Below, piece by piece: positions 1 to 6,033 of a DNA stretch of 15,000 nucleotides. Numbering within the stretch: the first letter of the stretch is position 1; each line of letters begins with the position of its first letter. A program made the translations under genes and the position numbers. The notes under the pieces are model-generated. The model did not search any database. It saw only the letters and a list, made by a program, of their open reading frames with translations, and was not told where the DNA came from. Source of the stretch: Symbiodinium natans (taxonomy: Eukaryota; Sar; Dinophyceae; Suessiales; Symbiodiniaceae); contig CAJNDS010000691.1 in NCBI GenBank assembly GCA_905221605.1, forward strand, positions 205,891-220,890, in the 5' to 3' direction.

Positions 1-4
1 TGAG

Positions 5-158
5 CCTCGGGATCACCGCTGCGCTTGGCCACAATGGCGCAGACTTGGTTCCATGCCATGACCAGCAGCGGCAGCCTGGAGATGTACATGAAGAACCTCG
101 AGTTCCATGTTTCCATGGAGGCTGCCATCAAGGACCAGATCAAGCACGTTGGCCGAAA
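5..158 (+). CDS. Gene 1, exon 1 (5' boundary uncertain)
   Basis: The open frame reads through ATG at 34-36 (MAQTWFHAMTSSGSLEMYMK, then NLEFHVSMEAAIKDQIKHVG). An in-frame TGA sits at 1-3, so the exon either begins at the ATG or just after the AG at 3-4. A donor GT at 159-160 leaves two bases (AA) that join the G at 256 to make Lys in frame with the next exon. Codons are rich in G/C at third positions, as in the rest of gene 1. I do not recognise the family. It could be a first exon, or an internal exon cut by the window edge. Confidence 0.6.
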
Positions 159-255
159 GTTACCTGGCTGCGGATAACCCTAAGCCCGGAACCTGAAACC
201 CTCGACCAACCCGAAGCCCAATCCTGCGAAACCCAACCCTGACAGTAGTCCTGAG

Positions 256-585
256 GGTTGGTGTGGATTGGTCTGCGAAGCTGCAGAAGCCAAAGACAAG
301 CATGGTGGCGTACAGCTTGCTGACGAGCAAGGTTTTTTCCATCATTTCTCTGTCTGTGGAGGCTATGCAGGGCCGAGTCGAGGATCGCACAGTCATCCTG
401 ACCAATTCTGGCACCATGAAGGTGCCACAGCTGGATTTCAGCGAGTGTAGCTGGGCCAACATCGAGGTGTCAAAGGTCAAGCTGGACGTGGTGTGCGTTC
501 CGATCGATGATCCGAAGAGTACGGTGTACACATGGTACATGGCTGGCTCAGCGGAGACGCGGCGTGTGGAGACTTTGCTCAAGAG
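256..585 (+). CDS. Gene 1, exon 2, unknown protein
   Basis: This 330 nt exon is the longest clean coding stretch on the left besides exon 5. It reads VGVDWSAKLQKPKTSMVAY and later VPQLDFSECSWANIEVSKVK and STVYTWYMAGSAETRRVETL. Hydrophobic and charged residues alternate, as in a soluble beta-rich domain; there is no signal peptide or membrane segment. The acceptor AG is at 254-255 after the C-rich 172-240 stretch. The donor GT at 586-587 leaves AG, which completes Arg with the next exon. The frame stays open beyond 585, but after about 590 the sequence turns into CCCTAAG-like intron. Another acceptor at 248 is possible. No known domain was recognised. Confidence 0.82.
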
Positions 586-661
586 GTCGGTCTCATTGCA
601 TAAAAAAGTGTTTAGCCCTAAGGTTGGGTTCATTAGGCAGGGTGTAAGCTGCTCGTGGGAG

Positions 662-778
662 GCACCTGAAAACCCACCTGGAGACAGTGAACGAAGCTGC
701 GATCCTGTGGCCACGTCTTGAGCCTTTGGCAATGCTCCTCTGGGTCACCGAGCCAGAAGACCTGCCGGGGAAGAAGCC
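662..778 (+). CDS. Gene 1, exon 3
   Basis: In the frame set by exon 2 this reads HLKTHLETVNEAAILWPRLE, then PLAMLLWVTEPEDLPGKKP. The acceptor AG is at 660-661. No GT donor lies near the point where sequence turns to CCCTAAACCC (about 800). A GC donor at 779-780 keeps phase with exon 4; a donor up to about 799 is also possible. GC and GA donors are known in dinoflagellates, so this is compatible but not proof. A competing open frame (from 263 through to 721) crosses the same bases but looks less protein-like after 590. Confidence 0.68.
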
Positions 779-930
779 GCTGGACACGACCCTAAGCCCT
801 AAACCCTAAATCCCTAAATCCCCAAACCATGCCCGCCGTCATGGCCATTTAGTCAAAACTCTAAACGCTCTAGAGCCTAAAATCGCAAACGCGTTGCCCC
901 AAACGAAATTAAAGCACCTGTGCTGCCCAG

Positions 931-1005
931 GTACATGCTCAAGGTGTTTGGGCGCAATGAGGGGCCCGTCGGGAAGTTCATCCACATCGAGAAGTCGCCC
1001 ATTGC
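931..1005 (+). CDS. Gene 1, exon 4
   Basis: After acceptor CCCAG (929-930) the frame reads YMLKVFGRNEGPVGKFIHIE then KSPIA, ending before an in-frame TGA at 1012-1014. Two exits are possible. A GC donor at 1006-1007 keeps phase 0 with exon 5. A GT donor at 1009-1010 would leave two bases and break the frame at the exon 5 acceptor chosen here. Flanks on both sides are CCCTAAA-like. The mix of basic and hydrophobic residues resembles a folded domain, but I cannot name it. Confidence 0.62.
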
Positions 1006-1131
1006 GGCGTCCTGACCAAAGTATAGAATATGTAAAGCAGTTTTTGGGGCTGGTGCTGGTTTTGTTAACCTTAACCCTAAACCCTTACCCCTAAACCCAA
1101 AAACCCAAAAACCCTAAACCCACAACCCGAG

Positions 1132-1557
1132 GCCTTTTGGTATGCTCCCGGGGACCAGCTGCCGCCAAGCACTGGCACGGTGCAAGTGAGCGTGATGATG
1201 ACAACGTTAACGACCAAGCGCCAGGCTGAGGTGATGAGCGAGGTGGACACCGAGTCCCGTGCCAAGCGCATGAAGAAGCTCAGTGCAGACATGGGCAATC
1301 ACATGGACGAGCTTCGATGGTTCCTCTACGAGTACGGCGATGCTCGCAAGGATGCTGCTGGGAAGGTCGACAACTCTGCCGAGGAAACTGCGCTGCTGCG
1401 AGATGCCAAGACAATGGTGAAAATCATGGATGAGACGATGGGCGGAGCCGGCAATGTGGCAGCAGGCGCGGCGACCCGCGGAGACGGCACGGCGAGCGCG
1501 GCGAGCGTGGAGAGCGCGGCGAGCGTGGCAAACGAGTCGGAGAACGGAGCTGAGTGA
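1132..1557 (+). CDS. Gene 1, last exon, unknown protein with low-complexity tail
   Basis: After acceptor CCCGAG (1130-1131) the frame reads AFWYAPGDQLPPSTGTVQVS and stays open 142 codons to TGA 1555-1557. The middle (TTKRQAEVMSEVDTESRAKR, MKKLSADMGNHMDELRWFLY) is highly charged and probably helical. The last 45 residues are rich in Ala/Gly/Ser/Glu from GCGAGCGCGGC-type repeats and are likely disordered. The opposite strand is also open here because of high GC, but that frame is a shadow. A GT at 1554-1555 overlaps the stop, so splicing into the exons from 1691 onward cannot be excluded. The family was not recognised. Confidence 0.82.
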   Translation, partial: AFWYAPGDQLPPSTGTVQVSVMMTTLTTKRQAEVMSEVDTESRAKRMKKLSADMGNHMDELRWFLYEYGDARKDAAGKVDNSAEETALLRDAKTMVKIMDETMGGAGNVAAGAATRGDGTASAASVESAASVANESENGAE

Positions 1558-1690
1558 TTTTCCAAAGTTGATTTGCTGCGTGTCCCCGGCCGCCCGGCAG
1601 GGTGTTGGTGGCTAAGTGTGCTCAACCTAAACCTGTAACCCTACTTTAGTAGATCTGCTGCCCGGGCCGTTGCTGACATGCAAAGCTAAG
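1558..1690 (+). other. Gap between gene 1 stop and next exon candidate
   Basis: Holds no clear coding frame. Contains a short CCTAAACC-like patch near 1626-1645. No polyadenylation signal could be assigned. If genes 1 and 2 are separate, the 3' UTR of gene 1 and the start of gene 2 must both lie here or nearby. Confidence 0.4.
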
Positions 1691-1738
1691 CGTCTCTGAG
1701 ACGAGTGCTTGGATCCGAGTTTTTGACTGCAGAAAAAG
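1691..1738 (+). CDS. Gene 2 candidate exon a
   Basis: The frame reads SLRRVLGSEFLTAEK between AG 1689-1690 and donor GTATTC at 1739. The leftover G joins GA of the next exon as Gly. A second frame (VSETSAWIRVFDCRK) is also open. No start codon is evident, so this may be the first visible exon of gene 2 or a continuation of gene 1. Confidence 0.42.
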
Positions 1739-1762
1739 GTATTCGAGGCTTCGCCTGCTTCC

Positions 1763-2050
1763 ATAAACCCTAAACCCCCAGAAAAACCCAGGCTTTAGGG
1801 CTCGGGGTCTAGGTTTACTTCAATGACTATGGGTCCCTAAACCCATTTGGCTAAACCCTATAAACCCTAAACGCCCAGAAAAACCCAGTGAGGGATGGCC
1901 AGGGCTTAGGGCTCGGGGTCTAGGTTTACTTCAATGGGTCCCTAAACCCATTTGGCTAAACCCTATACACCCTAAACCCCAAGAAAAACCCAGTGAGGGA
2001 CGGCCAGGGTTTAGGGCTCGGGGTCTGGGTTTACTTCAATGGGTCCCTAG
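1763..2050 (+). repeat. Tandem triplicate, ~97-105 bp units with telomere-like ends
   Basis: Three copies share the motifs GAAAAACCCAG (1781, 1878, 1983), GGGCTCGGGGTCT, GGTTTACTTCAATG and GGGTCCCTA. Each unit carries both CCCTAAA-like and TTTAGGG-like stretches, so each can partly fold back. It lies wholly inside the candidate intron 1739-2145. Confidence 0.85.
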
Positions 2051-2145
2051 ACCATCCTGAAGCCAACTCCTGCAGACCCTACCCTAAACCCTGAACCCAA
2101 CTGCTGCAGACCCTCTACCCTAAACCCTGAACCCAACTCTTGCAG

Positions 2146-2204
2146 GAGCTCGCCGGCTGGTGGCAGCATGGAAGTTGCGAGAGAGAAAACAGCTCGCATC
2201 CCCT
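2146..2204 (+). CDS. Gene 2 candidate exon b
   Basis: Begins after acceptor CTCTTGCAG (2137-2145) and reads ARRLVAAWKLRERKQLASP, strongly basic and probably helical. The acceptor region is preceded by three near-copies of CCAACTxxTGCAG (from about 2063, 2098 and 2132), so alternative acceptors exist. The exit needs a GA donor at 2205, known in dinoflagellates but unusual elsewhere. Two other frames are open across part of it. Confidence 0.5.
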
Positions 2205-2294
2205 GAGCCCTATGCCCTACACCTAAAGTGACACTAAACCCAAAAACTAGAAAAAAGTATTCACTTTTTTTTTTGACATAGACTCAAGGGGCGA

Positions 2295-2350
2295 GTTAGG
2301 GTTTAGGGTTAGGGTTTAGGGTTTAGGGTCTAGGGCTTAGGGCTTCGGGT
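2295..2350 (+). repeat. Telomere-type TTTAGGG tract
   Basis: About seven TTTAGGG/TTAGGG units with minor changes. It lies in the 5' half of the candidate intron 2205-2502, whose 3' half carries the complementary CCCTAAA tract. Confidence 0.85.
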
Positions 2351-2450
2351 TTAAAACTAGCCTAAACTTGAAGGGGATACTTGTTACGAACTACTGTCTA
2401 AACCCTATAAGAGCGTGAAACCCAAATCCGTCAGGCTCCTCAATTAGAGG

Positions 2451-2490
2451 CCCTAAACCCTAAACCCCAAACCCTAAACCCTGAACCCTT
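2451..2490 (+). repeat. Telomere-type CCCTAAA tract
   Basis: Five to six CCCTAAA-like units placed just before the acceptor GCTCCTCAG (2494-2502). Complementary to 2295-2350 in the same intron. Confidence 0.85.
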
Positions 2491-2502
2491 CACGCTCCTC
2501 AG

Positions 2503-2573
2503 TTGAAGGGTGTTGGGCTTTCTGGGTGTTTCAAGCGCGCGAACCGAAGGTTGCAGCGTTGGACAGCGCCAGG
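2503..2573 (+). CDS. Gene 2 candidate exon c
   Basis: Acceptor GCTCCTCAG ends at 2502 and a GT donor is at 2574-2575. The phase-consistent frame reads LKGVGLSGCFKRANRRLQRW then TAP. A second open frame (EGCWAFWVFQAREPKVAALD) looks equally protein-like, so the frame is not settled. A near-copy of the acceptor (GCTCCTCAATT) occurs at 2436-2446. Confidence 0.45.
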
Positions 2574-2592
2574 GTGGCAGGACTGACCTGGG

Positions 2593-2682
2593 ATTTTGGG
2601 TCTAGGGTTTAAGGTTCAGGGTTTAGGGTTTAGGGTTTGGGTTGTAGGGTTTAGGGTTTAGGGTTTTAGGGTTTAGGGGCTT
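2593..2682 (+). repeat. Telomere-type TTTAGGG tract filling an intron
   Basis: About twelve TTTAGGG-like units occupying most of the candidate 112 nt intron 2574-2685, which ends in GGGGCTTCAG. Confidence 0.85.
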
Positions 2683-2685
2683 CAG

Positions 2686-2711
2686 GGCTTTGCCTTACAC
2701 AGAGGGCCCAC
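2686..2711 (+). CDS. Gene 2 candidate micro-exon d
   Basis: 26 nt between acceptor CTTCAG (2680-2685) and donor GTATGA (2712). With the two leftover bases of exon c it reads GALPYTEGP, and its last base joins the next exon. Supported only by splice sites and phase. Confidence 0.38.
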
Positions 2712-2796
2712 GTATGATGAGTTGAATGTCGAGCCCCGAATCCCTTCTATCATTTATATAGGGCTTCTGACACCTGATACCGCAAACATGCACCCT

Positions 2797-2827
2797 ATAA
2801 ACCCTAAACCCTAAACCCTAAACCCTC
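2797..2827 (+). repeat. CCCTAAA tract
   Basis: Four near-perfect CCCTAAA units inside the candidate intron 2712-3084. Confidence 0.85.
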
Positions 2828-2887
2828 AAGTCATGCCAAGCCACTTCAAAGCAACTTCAACACTGCAAAACAACCAGGCACGCCAGC

Positions 2888-2995
2888 CCTAAGGGTCCAT
2901 GTACCTACATAGAAGGTACTTGGGCCCTAAAGCTACTAAATGGGAACCCCCTTTGAGGCCCAGATATATACCACATAGGTACATGGACCCTGAGG
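2888..2995. mobile_element. Fold-back (MITE-like) element, family A copy 1
   Basis: The ends are inverted repeats. The left arm starts CCTAAGGGTCCATGTACCTA; the right arm, reverse-complemented, starts CCTCAGGGTCCATGTACCTA (19 of 20 match). The inner part TTGGGCCCTAAAGCTACTA is shared with copy 2 at 5254-5360. No coding capacity, so a non-autonomous transposon is the simplest reading; no clear target-site duplication was established. Confidence 0.75.
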
Positions 2996-3058
2996 GGTTT
3001 AGGGTTTAGGGTTTAGGGTTTAGGGTTTAGGGTTTAGGGTTTAGGGTTTAGGGTTTAG
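2996..3058 (+). repeat. Perfect TTTAGGG array
   Basis: About eight consecutive exact TTTAGGG units starting right at the end of the fold-back element and ending 26 nt before the exon at 3085. The longest perfect telomere-type run in the window. Confidence 0.92.
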
Positions 3059-3084
3059 GTCAACTTTTCACACTTCAGCTTCAG

Positions 3085-3148
3085 CCACCTCGGCTTGCTG
3101 GAGCCTCGCTTCCGACGAGCCCGAGTCCGACACCAAGCCTCGGAGATC
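3085..3148 (+). CDS. Gene 2 candidate exon e
   Basis: Acceptor CTTCAGCTTCAG (ending 3084) and donor GTTCTTTAGGG (3149) bracket 64 nt reading TSACWSLASDEPESDTKPRR. It is acidic then basic, hydrophilic and probably disordered. It is flanked tightly on both sides by perfect TTTAGGG arrays, so the non-repetitive island itself argues for an exon. The donor GT merges into the downstream heptamer array. Confidence 0.62.
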
Positions 3149-3152
3149 GTTC

Positions 3153-3201
3153 TTTAGGGTTTAGGGTTTAGGGTTTAGGGTTTAGGGTTTAGGGTTTAGG
3201 G
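3153..3201 (+). repeat. Perfect TTTAGGG array after a donor
   Basis: Seven exact units beginning about 5 nt after the candidate donor at 3149. It makes up nearly half of the candidate 110 nt intron 3149-3258. Confidence 0.92.
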
Positions 3202-3258
3202 TGGTGGCTTAGAGTATTGTTCCTTAATCACTGCTGATGATATCGATCATGGTTTCAG

Positions 3259-3275
3259 GAACATCCGCGATCAAG
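3259..3275 (+). CDS. Gene 2 candidate micro-exon f (17 nt)
   Basis: Between acceptor GGTTTCAG (3251-3258) and donor GTGGGC (3276). It joins TC of exon e to give Ser-NIRDQ and leaves one G, which fits the next acceptor. Too short for coding statistics; the support is splice sites and phase. Confidence 0.38.
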
Positions 3276-3332
3276 GTGGGCTAGGAGGACCGGTGGAAAA
3301 AAACTGCCTGAATGATTAGCGCTCCTTGTCAG

Positions 3333-3403
3333 CCTGCTCGCGCGCCCTGGCGAGGGGTGGATTACGTCGGCGCATGCATGACAATGCTTTGAAGATGTTT
3401 CGG
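3333..3403 (+). CDS. Gene 2 candidate exon g
   Basis: Acceptor CTTGTCAG (3325-3332) and donor GTATGC (3404) enclose a frame reading ACSRALARGGLRRRMHDNAL then KMFR, very basic. The first Ala uses the G left by the 17 nt micro-exon. It ends in phase 0, whereas the exon at 4533 needs one leftover base. So either another exon lies between, or this exon is skipped in some transcripts. Confidence 0.55.
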
Positions 3404-3438
3404 GTATGCCTTATGTCCAGTGGTTAAATCAGCGGACG

Positions 3439-3478
3439 CCCCCCCCCCCCCCCCCCTCCCTGCCCCCCCCGCCCCCCG
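3439..3478 (+). repeat. Poly-C run
   Basis: Eighteen consecutive C (3439-3456), then CCCTG and further C8/C6 runs. A long poly-C run also occurs at 3895-3912. Confidence 0.95.
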
Positions 3479-3488
3479 CTTGCTCCAG

Positions 3489-3532
3489 CATAGGCTAGGG
3501 GAAGAGCTGGGCAACTGTCTGGCAAAGGGATG
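3489..3532 (+). CDS. Gene 2 weak exon candidate
   Basis: After TGCTCCAG (3481-3488) the frame reads HRLGEELGNCLAKG up to a GT at 3533. It starts in phase 0, matching the end of 3333-3403. The exit phase does not fit the next exon, so it is tentative. Confidence 0.28.
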
Positions 3533-3540
3533 GTGTGCAG

Positions 3541-3765
3541 GGCAGAGGTCAGGTGGAGGGTAGGGTAGGGGAGGGTGGGGGAGGGGGAGCGTGGGTTGGG
3601 TAGGGTAGGGCAGGGTCAGGGTTGGGTCGGGTGGGGCAGGGAAGAGACAGGTTGGGTAGGGTTCCCGGACTGCAACCAAGTTCTTGTACCCTTTTCCGTT
3701 GTTTTTGAGGGTCAGGGGTAGGAGGGGGAGTGTGGGGGTAGTGCAGGTCAGGGCAGGTCTCACAG
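3541..3765 (+). repeat. G-rich GGGTAGGG-like tract with G-quadruplex potential
   Basis: Many runs of three to five G separated by one to three bases (GGGTAGGGTAGGGGAGGG and similar). The opposite strand gives a proline/leucine-rich open frame that I regard as compositional. It lies in the candidate intron before the exon at 4533, which otherwise holds a poly-C run, direct copies of TTTTGGTGGGTGA (near 3845 and 3863), a CCCTAAA tract and a fold-back. Confidence 0.8.
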
Positions 3766-3894
3766 GGGTAGTGGCGTAACTACATACGGCAACCAGCGGA
3801 ATCTTGGTGGGGGACCGGGGGTTGTGGAAGGTCCTTCTTGGGTTTTTGGTGGGTGAACCAGGGTTTTGGTGGGTGAGGAACGGGGGTTTACCCT

Positions 3895-3928
3895 CCCCCC
3901 CCCCCCCCCCCCTTCGCCCCCCCCCCCT
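3895..3928 (+). repeat. Poly-C run
   Basis: Eighteen consecutive C (3895-3912) followed by TTCG and a run of ten or more C. Likely unstable on copying and prone to length error. Confidence 0.95.
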
Positions 3929-4057
3929 CTGACCCTTCGTTGTCGACCCTATGCATGCAATACGTCATCGATACCCAGAGTCGCCCACCCTCCGCTTCCT
4001 TGTTGGAGGTTGGAGGGGCAGAACCGAACTTCCTAATCACTGCATCCCAGAAAAAAA

Positions 4058-4107
4058 GCCCTAAACCCTAACACCTACATAAACCCTAAACCCTAAACCC
4101 TAAACCC
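4058..4107 (+). repeat. CCCTAAA tract
   Basis: Seven CCCTAAA-like units, four of them consecutive and exact, within the long candidate intron upstream of 4533. Confidence 0.88.
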
Positions 4108-4217
4108 GAAGAACGTACCCAAAAGAACCCGAAGTTGCTGGTTTAGGAGGTGCTGCAGATCGTTGGGCCTGACAGCTAGGAGCTTTTGGCGACCTCCACA
4201 CCTTCACGCCATCTTCT

Positions 4218-4313
4218 TACTGGCTCAAAACCCAACTTTTCAACTTTTGGGCTTCTTATAAGGTAGTTATTCTGAAAGTTTCAACTTTTATTTCCTTGGT
4301 TTTTGGGCCAGTA
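4218..4313. mobile_element. Fold-back element, single copy
   Basis: TACTGGCTCAAAACCC (4218-4233) is the near-exact inverse of GGTTTTTGGGCCAGTA (4298-4313). The interior holds two direct TCAACTTTT copies. Size and structure match a small MITE, but no second copy was found here. Confidence 0.6.
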
Positions 4314-4332
4314 GGTCTTAAGCCTCTGCTCC

Positions 4333-4366
4333 GGAATCGAACTACCAAGGAATCGAACTACCAAGG
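4333..4366 (+). repeat. 16 bp direct duplication
   Basis: GGAATCGAACTACCAA occurs twice head to tail with period 16. Confidence 0.9.
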
Positions 4367-4464
4367 TGCTTCGAGGGATTCGAGCTGCTTTTTGCTTCAG
4401 AACCCCTTCCAAAAAAATAAGGAATGTAGTCCCTATCTTACCCCCTACAAGGAAGCATATTATG

Positions 4465-4482
4465 CATATATATATATATATA
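4465..4482. repeat. AT microsatellite
   Basis: (AT)n of about nine units. A similar short run lies at 5868-5882. Confidence 0.9.
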
Positions 4483-4532
4483 CATTTTTTCTTAAGGGCT
4501 CAGGGTTTGGGTAAAGGGCTCGCGCAAGTCAG

Positions 4533-4588
4533 GACTGGAGCAGCAGCTGTCAACTGAGCGGAAGCGCGTTGTGGAGCAGGCATCTAGG
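4533..4588 (+). CDS. Gene 2 candidate exon h, coiled-coil-like
   Basis: After acceptor GCAAGTCAG (ending 4532) the frame reads LEQQLSTERKRVVEQASR, with heptad-like spacing of Leu/Val among charged residues, typical of a coiled coil. The leading GA takes the G left by the micro-exon at 3259. There is no GT exit before the in-frame TGA at 4592; a GC donor at 4589-4590 keeps phase 0 with the exon at 5368. Codon choice (GAG, CAG, CTG, AAG, CGC) matches gene 1. Confidence 0.6.
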
Positions 4589-4648
4589 GCGTGACAAATG
4601 TCTGCCAGCAACTCTACTTGCCAATTGTTTGGGTACCACTTCAGAACA

Positions 4649-4680
4649 CCGTTTCGCCCTAGACACTATAAGCGAAACGG
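4649..4680. repeat. Short inverted repeat
   Basis: CCGTTTCGC and GCGAAACGG are exact 9 bp arms with a 14 bp loop. A further outer pair TCTAGGGCG (4583-4591) / CGCCCTAGA (4655-4663) competes with it. Confidence 0.7.
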
Positions 4681-4785
4681 TAAAATCAAGGGTTAAGGTC
4701 TATAGGCTATAGGGTTTAGGGGAGCACTGAAACGGCAACCATGAGCCCCCCTTAAACCCCAAACCGTTCAGGTGTGGACCTTAAC

Positions 4786-4968
4786 TTAGGAGGCTTTGGG
4801 GGGTTTAGGTTTCAGGCAACGGGGATAGTTAGTAGGGAGGAGGCGGGGGATTGAAGGGGGATGAAATTTGGGGCATGTGTTTCCGTATCGACAAGGTTTC
4901 ATATGACAGGCCAGGAAGAGTTGTTGTTTTTGTGCCCTTAAAAGTGGCACATCTGGTAGAATGTTCAA
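4786..4968 (-). CDS. Possible minus-strand fragment with CCCH-like zinc-finger half
   Basis: The minus-strand open frame contains CHMKPCRYGNTCPKFHPP. C-x5-C-x3-H (CRYGNTCPKFH) is the second half of a CCCH zinc finger, a family that binds RNA. The first Cys at the usual x7-9 spacing is absent; the nearest Cys is five residues upstream. It has no ATG start (first codon TTG) and lies within a + strand candidate intron. It may be an exon of an antisense gene, a decayed gene piece, or chance. Codon use is less G/C-rich at third positions than the + strand exons. Confidence 0.25.
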   Translation of the reverse strand: MNILPDVPLLRAQKQQLFLACHMKPCRYGNTCPKFHPPSIPRLLPTNYPRCLKPKPPKAS

Positions 4969-5137
4969 CTTTGGATTATCTGTCTGACCGTAGACCCTGA
5001 ACCCCCAATGCTGAAACCTTCAACCCCTAAACCCTAGATCCTGAACTACCCTTTACCCTTGTTGCGTTCTGGGTTCCCTATAACGTAACCAACCAAAAAA
5101 TGGGCACCCTTATGATGATATGGTTACTGGGCTACTA

Positions 5138-5218
5138 AGACCCTAAACCCTAAGCCCTAAGCCCTGAACCCTAAACCCTAAATCCGAAACCCTGAACCCT
5201 CAACCCTAAACCCTAAAG
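5138..5218 (+). repeat. CCCTAAA-like tract
   Basis: About eleven CCCTAAA/CCCTAAG/CCCTGAA units with changes. Another looser patch is at 4995-5056. Both lie in the candidate intron 4589-5367. Confidence 0.85.
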
Positions 5219-5253
5219 AAATTCGCGTGCGCGTGCTGGGAACAATCTCTCTC

Positions 5254-5360
5254 CCTAAGGATCCATGTACTTATTTAGAGTATACTTGGGCCCTAAAGCT
5301 ACTATATAGGAACCCCATGAAGGCCCAAGTATATACTATATAGGTACATGGATCCTTTGG
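5254..5360. mobile_element. Fold-back (MITE-like) element, family A copy 2
   Basis: The left arm CCTAAGGATCCATGTACTTA continues to GTATACTTGGGCC. The right arm reverse-complements to CCAAAGGATCCATGTACCTA and then ATAGTATATACTTGGGCC, giving arms of about 40 bp. It shares terminal and core sequence with 2888-2995. The element ends only 7 bp before the start of the candidate exon at 5368. Confidence 0.78.
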
Positions 5361-5367
5361 GTCTGAG

Positions 5368-5443
5368 GGTCCTCCAATGGCAAAGGCCGTGGCGCTGCAG
5401 CGCGCAGAGCGGCGCGTGTCACAGCGCCTTGAGCATGCAGCTG
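5368..5443 (+). CDS. Gene 2 candidate exon i, coiled-coil-like
   Basis: The frame reads GPPMAKAVALQRAERRVSQR then LEHAA, rich in Arg/Glu/Gln/Ala with a helical pattern like exon h, to which it joins in phase 0. The acceptor is GGGTCTGAG (ending 5367), virtually at the edge of the fold-back element. The donor GT at 5444 is followed by T-rich sequence and then TTTAGGG repeats. One leftover G remains. A second open frame (VLQWQRPWRCSAQSGACHSA) is less convincing. Confidence 0.62.
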
Positions 5444-5455
5444 GTCGTTTTTGTT

Positions 5456-5540
5456 TGGGTTTAGGGTTAGGGTGTAGGGTTTAGGGTTTGGGGTCTAGGG
5501 TTTAGGGTTTAGGTTTTAGGGTTTAGAATTTAGGGTTTAT
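5456..5540 (+). repeat. TTTAGGG tract after a donor
   Basis: Roughly eleven TTTAGGG-like units starting about 12 nt after the candidate donor at 5444. The same intron ends with CCCTAACCCC repeats (about 5950-6010), so its two ends are complementary. Confidence 0.88.
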
Positions 5541-5641
5541 GGTCTCGCGCATAGGGAAGTTCGAGGGTTTAGGGCTGAGGGGGTGGGAGAAGGGGCTCGG
5601 GGAAAGGTTGGGGTTTTGGGTTCAAAGCCGGGCAAGAAGTG

Positions 5642-5764
5642 ATATGAAGCAGGGTTTATATTCCTGCAATTGGTGAGTGTTTAAAGGGTTCCTTTTGAAT
5701 TTTGGTGAGTGTATGTATTGAGTGTCCTTTTAGGGGTACGAGAAATATACACCCTGCTTCATAT
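5642..5764. mobile_element. Fold-back element, single copy
   Basis: The left arm ATATGAAGCAGGGTTTATAT and the reversed right arm ATATGAAGCAGGGTGTATAT differ at one base. The interior has two copies of TTGGTGAGTGT. No coding capacity. Confidence 0.75.
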
Positions 5765-6033
5765 GGGTTCAGGGTTGGGGCATTAAACTTCGACCTGTTG
5801 GACATACAGAAACTGAACTACTAATTGCTTAAGAACCACCCCAAGAATGAATATTCTTCCTGATAAGGGTATATATATATATAGAGGGTTTTTAGTGGTT
5901 AAGGTGAATGGATTTGGGGTTTCAGAATCTCTGACATTGTCCATAGCCATCCCCTAACCCCATAACGGAGGGAAAACCCTTAACCCCTCAACCCCTAACC
6001 CCTAACCCCCCCAAGCCCAGGTAACTTCAACAG

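Noticed and set aside
160-732. 190-codon minus-strand open frame opposite gene 1
   Set aside because: The + strand frame there has coding composition and splice continuity; the minus frame is a GC-driven shadow.
1326-1625. 99-codon minus-strand frame opposite the gene 1 last exon
   Set aside because: Mirrors the GCGAGCGCGGC-type repeat of the + strand exon; no independent support.
1841-1955. CCATTTGGCTAAA (two copies) resembling part of the dinoflagellate spliced leader CCATTTTGGCTCAAG
   Set aside because: One base is missing and the match is short; it sits inside an intronic tandem repeat and recurs with the unit, so it is probably chance.
2996-3058. A true chromosome end
   Set aside because: Heptamer tracts occur in both orientations at many places, are short, and are followed by unique sequence; they are interstitial.
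3362-3763. 133-codon minus-strand proline/leucine-rich frame
   Set aside because: Results from the GGGTAGGG-like and poly-C composition; the + strand has better exon logic at 3333-3403.
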